Shown: positions 51,012 to 60,359 of the stretch, in pieces
Numbering within the stretch: the first letter of the stretch is position 1
Layout: each line of letters starts with the position of its first letter
DNA from: Spirosoma telluris
GTDB taxonomy: Bacteria; Bacteroidota; Bacteroidia; Cytophagales; Spirosomataceae
Assembly (NCBI GenBank): GCA_003259005.1
Contig: QLII01000001.1
Span: forward strand, 558,001 to 622,000
DNA length: 64,000 nucleotides
Reading direction: 5' to 3'
Made by a program: the position numbers and the translations under genes
Notes under the pieces: model-generated
Told to the model about the DNA's origin: nothing
The model's input: only the letters and a program-made list of their open reading frames with translations
Database searches by the model: none

Positions 51012-51055
51012 CGTGGGGCTCAGAGCGTGCAAAACCATGCTCCCTGCCCCACGCT
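51010..51055. terminator. Hairpin after permease 3
   Basis: 10-bp perfect arms AGCGTGGGGC / GCCCCACGCT (51010-51019 and 51046-51055), with a smaller nested GAGC..GCTC pairing. The left arm begins inside the TAG stop. Likely terminator or mRNA-end stabiliser; no T run. Confidence 0.6.
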
Positions 51056-51156
51056 CCGAGCACCACGCCCTTCAACCCATTTTTCAACCAGTTCACCCCA
51101 TTTTTCTCCGGCGCTTGTGCGTCACGCCTAGTTTTGGTCAAAAATCAGCCAAAGTA

Positions 51157-52711
51157 ATGCGGGACATACAACTTATCCGTCGCTATGAATTAGTCTTCGT
51201 ACTAAGCACAGCGGTTATTTATGTCATCAGGCGATTGATCGAGGACATTAACCGGATCAACGCTATGGTGGAGATTGCCGAACACAACCGGGTTCCCGCG
51301 TCGGTTGTCTGGCGAAACCTGGCTTTCTACAACCATACCCTGAACAACAATAGTCCGCTGATTGCTGGTGTCTGCCTGACGTTGGGAGCCTGGTACATCT
51401 TTCATAATCTGGCGTACCCACTCATAAACGATCGCACCAATGACCGGAAAGCGGTGCTATTTATTGTCCTGACGGGTTTGCTGCTACTCGCCAGCGCGTT
51501 CGTATACCATTATCTTAAGTTGCAGGTTCGCTACCAACACGATGGCATCGGACGGATCATCGGTCTGAAAGTCTTTTCATTATATCGTGCCCGAACGGTT
51601 TTAGCCGATGCCATTGGGCTGGGAATTTTCCTGCTTGTTTATGAGCTGCTCTTTCATCTTGTTAATTACCTGCACCAAAACCTGGCGGCAGAACTTCCCG
51701 AACAGCAAAAACGAATTAGTTACCTTCCGTTTGTCGGACTGATTGCCACTTTGTTAAGCCTGGCTTTAGTAGTAAATCTGCTTCCAACTTTATGGCAGGG
51801 GGAGGCCGGGGTCTGCTTCTTCTGACAGGGCTTGGTTTACAGACCCTGTTTCTTCAGAGGTATGCCTACACCTACATTTTGCCAGCCATTCGTGCTCCCC
51901 GATCGTCGAAAGTTGTTGTGTTTAGTACGTGTCTTATGTTTCTGCTTATAGCCTTTATTGTTAACACCCTGTTATGGGGGCTGCTAACGGGTTTTATATA
52001 CGTGTCTTCGACCAGATTCTGGCCTTTACGGGTATCGTTGCGGTAAGTTCAATTGTCATAGCGTATGTGCGGATAATACTATCCAAGGAGAAAACCGTAC
52101 TCCAGACGCAGGTATCTGCTAAGTCAGCGGAATTGTCGAGCCTGCGGGCGCAGATCAATCCTCATTTTCTATTCAATGCGCTGAATAGTTTATATGCAAC
52201 CGCGCTAAAGGAAAACAGCGAAAAAACGGCAGACGGTATTCAGAAGCTGGGTGATATGATGCGGTTTATGTTGCAGGAAAACAACCGTGACCGTATTCCG
52301 CTCGACAAAGAAATCGAGTACCTGCACAATTACATCCAGATTCAGCGAATGCGCATTGACGAAACACATCCCATCGAAATTCGGGTGAACATTCAGGCAC
52401 CGAACCGGGCTATTTACCTGGCACCCATGATGTTGACGCCCTTTGTCGAAAATGCATTCAAGCATGGCATCAGTCTAAGGCATCCATCCTGGATTTATAT
52501 CACCCTGACCTTAGATGACACGCACCTGTATTTTAAAGTACATAACTCCCGGTATCCTAAAACGGGCAATGATCCGGAAGAGTCGCAATCGGGTGTAGGG
52601 CTGGATAATGTTCGTAAACGTTTGGACCTGATTTACCCAAACCGACACCAACTGGCTATTCAGCAATCGGAGCAGGATTACTTTGTGGCATTAACACTGG
52701 TGTATTGGTGA
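51157..52711 (+). CDS. LytS-type sensor histidine kinase, second pair (two frameshifts)
   Basis: From ATG 51157 about six hydrophobic helices (LVFVLSTAVIYVIRRL; LIAGVCLTLGAWYIFHNLAY; VLFIVLTGLLLLASAFVYHY; LGIFLLVYELLFHLVNYL and others) precede the phospho-acceptor block LRAQINPHFLFNALNSLYAT and the ATPase motifs MMLTPFVENAFKHGI and GVGLDNVRKRLDLIYPNRHQ. One added G in 51798-51802 and one in 51976-51980 give 518 residues. It follows the permease cluster. Kinase and regulator probably respond to envelope conditions that also involve the permeases (inference). Confidence 0.9.
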
Positions 52712-52740
52712 GTGACCTGATTTATAAAAAATCGTTCTAT

Positions 52741-52929
52741 ATGAGATACTTTATCCTTCCGCTTTTGCTACTTTGGCTGGTGCCAGTAGCGTTAAGCCAG
52801 CGTAGATTCCCTACGTTCAACCTGAAACTAAATACGACGAGAATCTGCTTTTCCCTTATTGTAAAATACGAGGGTAGTTCAACTAACCAATTGACGCATG
52901 ACCCTAACCGCAATCGCCATCGACGATGA
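52741..52929 (+). CDS. Small exported ORF between kinase and regulator
   Basis: 62 codons. A strong signal peptide, MRYFILPLLLLWLVPVALSQ, is followed by about 40 polar residues with one Cys (RRFPTFNLKLNTTRICFSLI). Its end overlaps the start of the response-regulator gene by 32 bp. I know no family. It could be a real small secreted peptide, a truncated gene or chance; the signal peptide is the only firm feature. Confidence 0.35.
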   Translation: MRYFILPLLLLWLVPVALSQRRFPTFNLKLNTTRICFSLIVKYEGSSTNQLTHDPNRNRHRR

Positions 52930-53592
52930 ACCCCAGGCTCTGGAAGTTATAAAGCTCCATGCCGCTAAAGTTCCGTTTCTGGATCTGAAGGCAACTTTTA
53001 CCGATGCCTTTGAGGCAATTGCCTGGTTACAGACCAACCGTATAGACCTGCTGTTTTTAGACATCAAAATGCCAGATATTTCGGGGTTGACGTGGTCAAA
53101 TGCCTGCCTAAAGTGCCAATGATCGTTTTTACGACGGCCTACTCCGACTTTGCCGTTGAGGGCTTTGAGCTGGACGCTGTCGATTACCTGCTGAAACCAT
53201 TTTCGTTAGCCCGTTTCCTGAAAGCCTGTACCAAAACCCTTGATATGCAAACACTACGTTCCGACAAGGGGCAGGCATTCATCTTCGTCAAGACGGGTTA
53301 TGAAGAAGAAAAAGTGCTGCTCGATGATATTCTGTATATCGAAGCCGAAGGCAATTACCTGATATACATGTTGAAAAACCGGAAACTGCTCAGCCGACAA
53401 ACGATGGCTGATTTACTCCAAAGTCTACCCTCTGACCAGTTTATCCGGGTGCACCGTTCCTACTGCGTTGCCGTTGATAAAATTGAGAAAATGGCCCGTC
53501 AGGAAATTACGGTGGCGGGCCAGGTGATACCTATAGGGGCTTCGTATGAGGAGACAGTCGTTGCGATAAAGGCGAGGTTAAGCAAAAGATGA
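52898..53592 (+). CDS. LytTR-family response regulator, second pair (one frameshift)
   Basis: Receiver: TAIAIDDEPQALEV, LLFLDIKMPDISG (phospho-acceptor Asp near 54), IVFTTAYSDFAVEGF and AVDYLLKPFSLARF. LytTR domain: FIFVKTGYEEEKVLLDDILY, FIRVHRSYCVAVDKIEKM. The frame breaks at GGGG 53083-53086; one added G gives 231 residues. Cognate partner of the kinase upstream. I found no obvious target site nearby. Confidence 0.92.
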
Positions 53593-53660
53593 TAACGATG
53601 AGGTGAATTCGGGATTAGGCAGGTCGCGTAGCGATCCAATGTTTGTAGCAGCTTCCAGGT

Positions 53661-54761
53661 TCATGGCTTAATCGTTAACCCTGTTTGATCGTCAATCCTG
53701 CTCTGGATTCCCCAGCCGCCAAAGTTTTCCGAAACCGCAATCCAGAGTTCGTTTTGCCCTTTCTTCAGATCGAGGTAAACCGCATCGTAATAGCCCACAG
53801 TGCCCAGAAAGCGGTAGTCGCGCGATAGGAATTCGTCGTGACCGGCATACAGCAAACGGCCATTGAGGTACACGTTGACGCGGTCGCTGAAGCCGAGGTC
53901 TAGTTTTTTAATCTGTGGTTTATCCGAAACGATTGTCAATTTCGTAAAAACGGTATTGGCGTCTTCGCTTCGTTTTCTGATTTTGGATACATTTAGTATG
54001 CCCGAATTTTCAGCGGTTAAGTTGCTCCACGTTAATCGGTTAGCTAGTGCCTGCGGAATCAGGTAGTCGGTTTGCAGTAGTTTTTCGTCGAAAGTGCTGG
54101 AGACCTGCCAGTTCAATAGAGTGCCCGGTTGTGGGGCGGCTTCAGGTTTAAACTTCCCTGACATCGGAGGGGTATCTGTTTTGGTATACTGGAAATTGGC
54201 GAAATGCGTGGTTACCGGTGCCCCGTTTTCCAGGCTGATTCGGCCAGGTTTGGGTTCACGTTTTAGCTGATGAATCACCAAAGATGGTTCGGTTGAGCTG
54301 CCTATATACACTTCGGCCTGGGTGTCCCGAACGACTAGTTTGATGTGCACCCACGCATTCATTGGGTAGGTCACGGTTGTCGAATAGCCGTCGCCATAGT
54401 AAAATTGCCAGGAATCATGCCCATTGAAAATCGGTATATATTGGATCGCATCCGGATTGCCTACCCGGTGGGGCCGCAGGTATAGGTGCTCAAAATTGTC
54501 TGTGTCCTGAAGACGAAACCCAAATCCGGGGAAGTTGCGCTCGGGCGATAGGGTCATATCAAATTCAATGATGCCATTTTTAAAGGTGTTGTCTTTCAGG
54601 ATAATTCGACCGTCGGTCAGGCGAATGCCGTCCTTACCCTGAAATGTCTCTTTCGTAACCTTACCGGCAAACATCCAGGCTGACGAGTCAAAGGGTACTG
54701 TAGTTTGGGCAACTGCCTGACTACCAATTGTTGCTAATAAGAAAATCAATATTGCTTTCAT
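53661..54761 (-). CDS. Secreted lectin-fold protein (LamG/concanavalin-like plus carbohydrate-binding-like domain)
   Basis: Start at ATG 54761 chosen because MKAILIFLLATIGSQAVAQ is a clean signal peptide; ATG 54776 and 54788 are alternatives. The first domain (about 20-190) has ITLKDNTF-like strands: GIIEFDMTLSPERNFPGFGF, HLYLRPHRVGNPDAIQYIPI and WVHIKLVVRDTQAEVYI, a LamG/ConA-like sandwich. The second (about 210-360) ends RVNVYLNGRLLYAGHDEF and KGQNELWIAVSENFGGWG, like galactose-binding or sialidase-associated folds. 366 residues. Its neighbour upstream shares the first domain. Confidence 0.7.
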   Translation of the reverse strand: MKAILIFLLATIGSQAVAQTTVPFDSSAWMFAGKVTKETFQGKDGIRLTDGRIILKDNTFKNGIIEFDMTLSPERNFPGFGFRLQDTDNFEHLYLRPHRVGNPDAIQYIPIFNGHDSWQFYYGDGYSTTVTYPMNAWVHIKLVVRDTQAEVYIGSSTEPSLVIHQLKREPKPGRISLENGAPVTTHFANFQYTKTDTPPMSGKFKPEAAPQPGTLLNWQVSSTFDEKLLQTDYLIPQALANRLTWSNLTAENSGILNVSKIRKRSEDANTVFTKLTIVSDKPQIKKLDLGFSDRVNVYLNGRLLYAGHDEFLSRDYRFLGTVGYYDAVYLDLKKGQNELWIAVSENFGGWGIQSRIDDQTGLTIKP

Positions 54762-54807
54762 TGTGACTGTTTTCATTGTGACTATCAATCAATACGGTTT
54801 TTGGTGG

Positions 54808-55470
54808 TTAGTTCATCGTTTTGCCTGCCGTTGTCGCGGCTCTGGTCACGTTGAAATTGGCGAAGTAGCCTTCGGGCGTATTGCCCAGCCAAAGACCCAC
54901 CGACCCTTTTGAACTGCCACGGGCCAGATTTTTGATCTGGTACACTTGTTTGCCATCAACAAAAACGGTAGCCATTGGCCCTTTTACATCGACTTTGACG
55001 TGAAACCATTGCTGCGTTTTACAAACGGGAGCGCCCTGGTAAACAGCGGCCTGGTAATCGGGCCAGTTAACGAGCCCGTTGTTAATAGGCATGTATTGCA
55101 TCGCTCCCGATTGCCCCGACATGAACGGGCGGAAGTAAAAACACTCGTAGCGCGGCTCATTGCCGACTTTGTTAAAATGAAAAAGTACACCCAGAAACGA
55201 GATCATCGACTTGGGCAAGGGTGTCGCAATGTCCAGTTCGATGGTGCCATCCGAGAAGGTATAGTCGTTGAGGTAAGCGATGGTAGCACCCGTAGCAGTT
55301 TCCTTCTCACGAATGAGTTTAATAGCAGGTTTGCCCATGTAATCAGCCTTGGTGTATTTTCCGCTGAATGTCCATTGTTTGGCTGTGAAATCACCGTAAT
55401 TCTCTACCTGCTGGGCGGCTGCTTTCAGGGTGATCAAGCTGATTAGTGACGTTACTATGAGGGTTTTCAT
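54808..55470 (-). CDS. Secreted LamG/concanavalin-like protein
   Basis: 220 residues. Signal peptide MKTLIVTSLISLITLKAAAQ. The single sandwich domain is clearly related to the first domain of the neighbour downstream: FSDGTIELDIATPLPKSMIS, YECFYFRPFMSGQSGAMQYM, WFHVKVDVKGPMATVFVDG, ending SVGLWLGNTPEGYFANFNVT. Ligand unknown. Lies 12 bp from the alpha/beta hydrolase gene in the same direction, so the three minus-strand genes form one operon. Confidence 0.75.
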   Translation of the reverse strand: MKTLIVTSLISLITLKAAAQQVENYGDFTAKQWTFSGKYTKADYMGKPAIKLIREKETATGATIAYLNDYTFSDGTIELDIATPLPKSMISFLGVLFHFNKVGNEPRYECFYFRPFMSGQSGAMQYMPINNGLVNWPDYQAAVYQGAPVCKTQQWFHVKVDVKGPMATVFVDGKQVYQIKNLARGSSKGSVGLWLGNTPEGYFANFNVTRAATTAGKTMN

Positions 55471-55482
55471 ACTTAAAATGGA

Positions 55483-56322
55483 TTACTTGATAAATGGAAC
55501 GATGGCTTCCCAAATGGCGGGGAAGTTGCAGTAGAGCACGACATGGCTGCAACCTGGAATAATAGACAGCGTGCCGTGTTGCAGCAAACGAACTGTTTCG
55601 ATGACTTTTTCGGTCTTGAAGTAAGGGTCTTTATCTCCGGCCATGACCAGCACGGGGCAGTTGACTTGGTGCAGTGCTTCATCGGAAATGAACGTGGGCT
55701 GATTCCAGAGGGGATTGAGTTTGTCCAGAAACTCACCCCATCGATTTGGCTCGGGCATAATTGCCTTTCGGGATTTTACGAAATCAGGAGCCATTTTTTC
55801 CAGGCGGTCGGCTGTCATTTTGCCCTCCTCCTCATTGCTTAAAACCCGATCCGCTGGTCGGCGGGGCGAACCAATAGCAACGAGTTTTCGGACTAATTCT
55901 GGGTGTAAGGCCGTGAGGTTATAGCCTGTGATTCCACCATCGCTGAAGCCGATTACCAGAACACTGTCTTTCGTTATGCTTCGGATAACGGCATACGCAT
56001 CGTTGGCAAGTTGCTGGTAGGTAAAGGGTTTGGTGCCGATCTCCGATTTACCATGCCCACGAGTGCCTATGGCAATGACCTGGTGTGTTTGCGCCAGCTT
56101 TGGAATCAGGAATTCGTATTCGTCGATATACCCAAAAAGGCCACCATGCAGGAGTACAACAGGCTTACCTTTTCCATATACTTCATAGTAGATTTTTGCA
56201 TCGCCCACGTTGTACTGGCGGCCAGCCTGCGGATTGTTGCCATAGGGCACAGCGGTTTGGGCATTGGCCAGATGGACAATTACCAGAAGCAGAAATGCAA
56301 AGGCTGTTGGCCGGTTTTTCAT
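55483..56322 (-). CDS. Secreted alpha/beta hydrolase
   Basis: 279 residues from ATG 56322 (signal peptide MKNRPTAFAFLLLVIVHLAN, ends AQ). The fold is clear: YEVYGKGKPVVLLHGGLFGY (oxyanion region), QVIAIGTRGHGKSEIG, nucleophile elbow VLVIGFSDGGITGY (Ser), acid in LVMAGDKDPY and His in IPGCSHVVLY. An esterase or lipase-type hydrolase of the periplasm or outside. First gene of the operon with the two lectin-fold genes, which may bind its substrate. Confidence 0.88.
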   Translation of the reverse strand: MKNRPTAFAFLLLVIVHLANAQTAVPYGNNPQAGRQYNVGDAKIYYEVYGKGKPVVLLHGGLFGYIDEYEFLIPKLAQTHQVIAIGTRGHGKSEIGTKPFTYQQLANDAYAVIRSITKDSVLVIGFSDGGITGYNLTALHPELVRKLVAIGSPRRPADRVLSNEEEGKMTADRLEKMAPDFVKSRKAIMPEPNRWGEFLDKLNPLWNQPTFISDEALHQVNCPVLVMAGDKDPYFKTEKVIETVRLLQHGTLSIIPGCSHVVLYCNFPAIWEAIVPFIK

Positions 56323-56471
56323 CGTTTGTTTCAGTACATTTGGTTGAGCAATTGCGAACGGTAACAAACTTGAGAAACCCTGCGCACAGAGGCTATTCAA
56401 CCACGTTCAACTTCTGTTCAAGTTTATACAAGAGAGTAAGTGGCTGATAGATAGCGTGTAATCGAAATGGA

Positions 56472-56566
56472 TTCTATGGATTCTTGTTGATTCTATTGTA
56501 CTGAAAATTAGTACTCAACCAAATTAGAATCTATAGAAACAATAGAATCTACAAGAATCCACAGAA
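56472..56566. repeat. Long inverted repeat in divergent promoter region
   Basis: Arms of 28 bp, 56472-56499 and 56539-56566, with two mismatches; the left arm reads TTCTATGGATTCTTGTTGAT and continues. It sits between the minus-strand hydrolase and plus-strand HTH gene. The AGAATCTA word recurs inside. May be a mobile hairpin (REP/MITE) or a regulatory structure. Confidence 0.8.
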
Positions 56567-56590
56567 ATCAAATGGCTGACAGTTAGATTT

Positions 56591-57962
56591 ATGATTACTC
56601 AACAGGAAGATAGAGAACTCGCCCGCTGCCGTCGGTTGATCGAGGAGAAAATGGGTTGGGGAAAAAGCGACGGTTGGTCAACCCAGGATTTCGAGCGGCT
56701 GGCCGAACAGATTGCCGAACAGACGGGCATTTCGCTGAGTGTAACAACGCTCAAGCGGGTGTGGGGCGGGTGCGCTACGAATCGGCCCCACAGCCACCAC
56801 GCTCAATGCCCTGGTACAGTTTGCTGGTTATGAGAACTGGTCGCATTTTAAAGCGGTTACGGAGCAGGATTTCTCACAAAAAAAACAGAACGAACCTGAT
56901 TCTATAGCCGTACCTGAACAGGTTGGAGAGCTGCCAACGACTACCTTAAAACCAGTTCAAGAGCGTCGAATATCTGGCAGAAATCGCTTATGGATAGGAC
57001 TTGGATTGCTAGCCAGCGTCGTTGGCGTTCTAGCGTTTTTTCTGAGCAATGCTACGCCTAAACCACTCTCGCCAACTGATTTCTCGTTCAGTAGCCAACC
57101 TGTTGCAAAGGGCCTTCCCAACTCGGTCGTCTTTTCTTACGATGCCACCGCTTCGCCTACCGATTCGGTGTTTATTCAGCAATCCTGGGACCCGCGTCGA
57201 CGCGATCTGGTACCTAAAAACGGCCACGAATACACGTCAATTTATTATTCGCCCGGCTACTATCGGGCTAAGCTGGTGATCGGTAAGCAGATTGTGAAGC
57301 AACACAACCTGTTGATTCCATCGGATGGCTGGCACGTGGCCGTTTTGTGGACACCTGTTCCGATCTATTTCAAATCCGATGACATAACTCGAAAAGGAGT
57401 CCTGGGGTTGTCGATTGAGGATATTAAGAAACGCAATATTCCAGTACAACCTCAGCCTCCAACGGTACTCTATCGGTATGTGCGGGAGTTTGAACAGCTT
57501 AATGCCAAAAATTTTGTATTCGAGACGCGAGTGAGAAATGACTTTGAAAAAGGCTCTTCGGCTTGCCAGTATATTCGGATAATGGTTCTCTGTAAGAACC
57601 AATACTTCTCGATTCCATTGTCGGCAAAAGGTTGTATTGGCAAGCTGGATTTGTACCTGGCTGGCCACGAAGCAGAAGCAAAGACGAAAGATTTATCCAA
57701 TTTCGGGGCTGATTTGTCAAAGTGGGTCGACGTTCGGTGTGAAGTTCGGAACAAGCGGGTGCAACTCTTTGTGGCTGGTAAAAAGGCCTATGAAGCCATC
57801 GCACCCAATGCGTTTACGGATATTGTGGGTGTCAGCTATGAGTTTGAAGGTACGGGTTCGGTGGATTTCGTTCGCTTTAATCGGCTGGACGGAACAACCG
57901 CATTTGAAGATAATTTTAATTCACCGGAAGATTTCAACACAGAGGCACAGAGAATAAAATAG
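56591..57962 (+). CDS. HTH-like, single-pass membrane protein of unknown function (two frameshifts)
   Basis: A cytoplasmic N-terminus ([31 protein letters not shown], then [19 protein letters not shown]) resembles HTH-like modules of Bacteroidota membrane regulators. One transmembrane helix follows ([19 protein letters not shown], about residue 150). The outer part is about 300 residues with PKD-like and lectin-like strands ([59 protein letters not shown]). One added G in 56763-56766 and one C in 56786-56789 give 457 residues. The C-terminal residues NTEAQRIK are encoded by the left arm of a repeat (57932-58012). Confidence 0.65.
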
Positions 57963-58012
57963 CGTGTAATCAAGGCTTTAAACTCAGTGTTCCCTGTGCC
58001 TCTGTGTTGAAA
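57932..58012. repeat. Inverted repeat reaching into coding sequence
   Basis: 19-bp perfect arms (57932-57950 and 57994-58012); the left arm contains CAACACAGAGGCACAG, a common Bacteroidota intergenic repeat. The gene's last codons lie inside the left arm. Confidence 0.85.
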
Positions 58013-58028
58013 AATAATTTTAACCTAC

Positions 58029-59018
58029 ATGAAAGCCATTCTTTGCCGCGCCTACGGGCTGCCCGATACCCTAACGCTCGAAGATGTTCCTTCGCCCGTG
58101 CCTGGTCCAGGTGAGGTGTTGATTCAGACGAAAGCCTGTAGCCTGAATTTTCCGGATACGCTCACGATTCGGAATATGTACCAGTTTAAACCTCCACTTC
58201 CATTTTCGCCGGGGAGTGAATCCTCGGGTATTGTGAAAGCGGTGGGAGACGGGGTAAAACACGTTAAACCTGGCGACCATGTATTTACATTTGGCTCACA
58301 CGGAGGACTGGCCGAAGAACGCATTTCGGATGCCCGAACCACAATTCCTCTGCCCGCCGGCATGGATTTTGTGACGGGGGCATCGACCATGTATGCGTAT
58401 GGCACATCGTATCATGCCCTGAAAGACCGCGGACAACTCCAGCCCGACCGTGGCGACGGACCGGAAACGCTTCTGGTGTTAGGGGCGGCTGGTGGTGTGG
58501 GTTTAGCCGCTGTTGAGTTGGGTAATTTGATGGGGGCCACCGTCATTGCGGCTGCATCCACCGACGAAAAACTAGCGGTCTGCCATGAGAAAGGAGCGAC
58601 CTATATGATTAATTATACTACTGAAGACCTGCGTGAACGGCTCAAAGAGATTACGCAGGGAAAAGGGGTCGATGTGATCTACGACCCCGTAGGCGATAAA
58701 TGGGCTGAACCCGCCATCCGGTCGCTGGCCTGGAAAGGTCGGTATCTGGTCGTGGGATTTGCAGGTGGCGAAATTCCGAAGATTCCACTCAATCTGGCGC
58801 TGCTAAAAGGCAGCTCGCTGGTGGGCGTTTTCTGGGGGATGTTCACCCAAAAAGAAGCAGCTCTGAGTATGAAAAACATGCAGGACATTGCGGGTTGGGC
58901 TATGGAAGGCAAAATTTCACCGCATATCTCCAAACAATACACACTGGCCGAAGCGCCACAGGCGCTCACGGATATGATGGAGCGAAAGGTCATCGGTAAA
59001 GCAGTGGTGGTGTTGTAG
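58029..59018 (+). CDS. NADPH:quinone oxidoreductase family (zinc-independent MDR) protein
   Basis: 329 residues. MDR features: GPGEVLIQTKACSLNFPDTL, PFSPGSESSGIVKAVGDGVK, GDHVFTFGSHGGLAE, nucleotide-binding LVLGAAGGVGLAAVELGNLM (about residues 154-173), GVDVIYDPVGDKW and the C-terminal TLAEAPQALTDMMERKVIGK. No zinc ligands of the alcohol dehydrogenase type. Reduces quinones or enals with NADPH in the cytoplasm. Lies alone between two repeats. Confidence 0.92.
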   Translation: MKAILCRAYGLPDTLTLEDVPSPVPGPGEVLIQTKACSLNFPDTLTIRNMYQFKPPLPFSPGSESSGIVKAVGDGVKHVKPGDHVFTFGSHGGLAEERISDARTTIPLPAGMDFVTGASTMYAYGTSYHALKDRGQLQPDRGDGPETLLVLGAAGGVGLAAVELGNLMGATVIAAASTDEKLAVCHEKGATYMINYTTEDLRERLKEITQGKGVDVIYDPVGDKWAEPAIRSLAWKGRYLVVGFAGGEIPKIPLNLALLKGSSLVGVFWGMFTQKEAALSMKNMQDIAGWAMEGKISPHISKQYTLAEAPQALTDMMERKVIGKAVVVL

Positions 59019-59044
59019 AAACATTATCTGCCTTCACCTGTTCA

Positions 59045-59174
59045 ATAGAACGCAGATCTTTATGATCCTTATGATTTATTTATGATTTAATCCCTGAATA
59101 ACGGAATATTCATTTGGCCATTTATCCGGAAAAATCATAACTAATATTAATAATCATAAGAATCAGCGTTCTAT
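59045..59174. repeat. Imperfect inverted repeat, about 130 bp
   Basis: Outer arms ATAGAACGC / GCGTTCTAT with further pairing inward (CTTATGATT and TTATGATT words on both sides). Intergenic and AT-rich; probably a mobile hairpin or a transcript end. Confidence 0.65.
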
Positions 59175-59202
59175 AGAGGAGATTAGATTCCCTAGTTCAA
59201 GC

Positions 59203-60282
59203 ATGGATAAGGTTCGTTTGGGCAGATGGCTACTGCTTATCCTGCTGATGGGAAGCCACTTTGGTAGTTCTGGGCAGGGACTTAGCCTGTTGGGCATTCC
59301 GCTGGATACGTTGCTGAAAACTAAGATACCACGGGTTGACAAGGCCTACATAACAACCTATTATCGGCAGTTACATCTCTATGCTGTCAGCGACCGGCAG
59401 GACTATACCCTGCGGGTGGTTGGCTCGCCCAACACATTGGTTTACAGGCCGAACCTGGCCTGGTCGCTCGGCCTTGGTGTTAACTACAAATGGTTTGGAA
59501 CGGAAATAACGGTCAAACTTCCATTCTTTGGCTACAACAACGACCTCAGGGGAAAGACAAAGCCGTTTGGGGTGACCATCAATTTAAATAACCGCCGGTT
59601 CTGGTTATCAACGCAATATCAGTTTTATCGGGGCTTTTACATCAGTAATCCTGATATACTCCAGGCAAACTGGTTTGACCATAATTCGGCTTATCCCTAC
59701 CGAAACGATCTACGAAGTCAGACGGTATCAAGTCGCTTGTTGTACCAGTTCAATCCATTACAACTCTCAACCCCGGCTACGTTGCTTCAGCGCGAGGAAC
59801 AACGCAGGGGGGCAAGTTCCTGGAACGTTGGCGCTTCGATAACCTACCAGCTCATTCGGGCCGATTCGTCACTGGTGCCCACAGCGTTACAAGCTGATTT
59901 TCGGCCGGAGGCAAATCTATTAAACCTAAAATCACTAGCAGTGGGTATCGATCTGGGTTATAGTCAGACGATTATCTTTCGCAAGCACTACTTTGTTAGT
60001 TTCACTGTACGACCGGGGCTAACAATTTTTCTACAACAAACCAATAACGAGTTGACAGGTTCCGAAACGCGTATACAGCCGGGATGGGAGGGAATTGCAT
60101 CTGCCACGATTGGCTATAGCTCAAGTATCTTTTATGGCGGCTTATATGGGTCATCTACCCTGATGAATCGTACGTTTTCGCAGGGGTTGATCAACACCAA
60201 CTCAAACTATGTTCGACTGGTTTTTGGTAAGCGAATCCGCTATCGACCAAAAGGTATCATCAAACAGGTTCCTGGGTTGTAG
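59203..60282 (+). CDS. DUF4421 outer-membrane protein
   Basis: 359 residues, signal-like N-terminus (RWLLLILLMGSHFGSSGQ). RPNLAWSLGLGVNYKWFGTE and FGVTINLNNRRFWLSTQYQF are typical DUF4421 strands; the rest alternates for a beta-barrel (YFVSFTVRPGLTIFLQQTNN; SSIFYGGLYGSSTLM). Function unknown. The stop codon lies in the left arm of a long inverted repeat. Confidence 0.8.
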   Translation: MDKVRLGRWLLLILLMGSHFGSSGQGLSLLGIPLDTLLKTKIPRVDKAYITTYYRQLHLYAVSDRQDYTLRVVGSPNTLVYRPNLAWSLGLGVNYKWFGTEITVKLPFFGYNNDLRGKTKPFGVTINLNNRRFWLSTQYQFYRGFYISNPDILQANWFDHNSAYPYRNDLRSQTVSSRLLYQFNPLQLSTPATLLQREEQRRGASSWNVGASITYQLIRADSSLVPTALQADFRPEANLLNLKSLAVGIDLGYSQTIIFRKHYFVSFTVRPGLTIFLQQTNNELTGSETRIQPGWEGIASATIGYSSSIFYGGLYGSSTLMNRTFSQGLINTNSNYVRLVFGKRIRYRPKGIIKQVPGL

Positions 60283-60351
60283 GTTGTCATTGATGGTCAT
60301 TCATAGTCATTTATCGATTAACCACTATGAATGACCATCAATGACAACCTA
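60280..60351. terminator. Perfect 28-bp-arm inverted repeat between convergent genes
   Basis: Arms 60280-60307 and 60324-60351, all 28 bases paired, with a 16-nt loop. It lies between the stop codons of the DUF4421 and GH92 genes, so it can end transcripts from both sides. No T run; it might also be a REP-like mobile element. Confidence 0.75.
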
Positions 60352-60359
60352 ATGACCAT

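Noticed and set aside
51013..51156. N-terminal extension of the second LytS kinase
   Set aside because: It is the translation of a hairpin and Pro/His-rich spacer sequence; the kinase-like part starts at ATG 51157.
56591..57962. Calling the HTH-membrane protein an anti-sigma factor
   Set aside because: No sigma gene is adjacent and the outer domain is not FecR-like; the label would go beyond the evidence.
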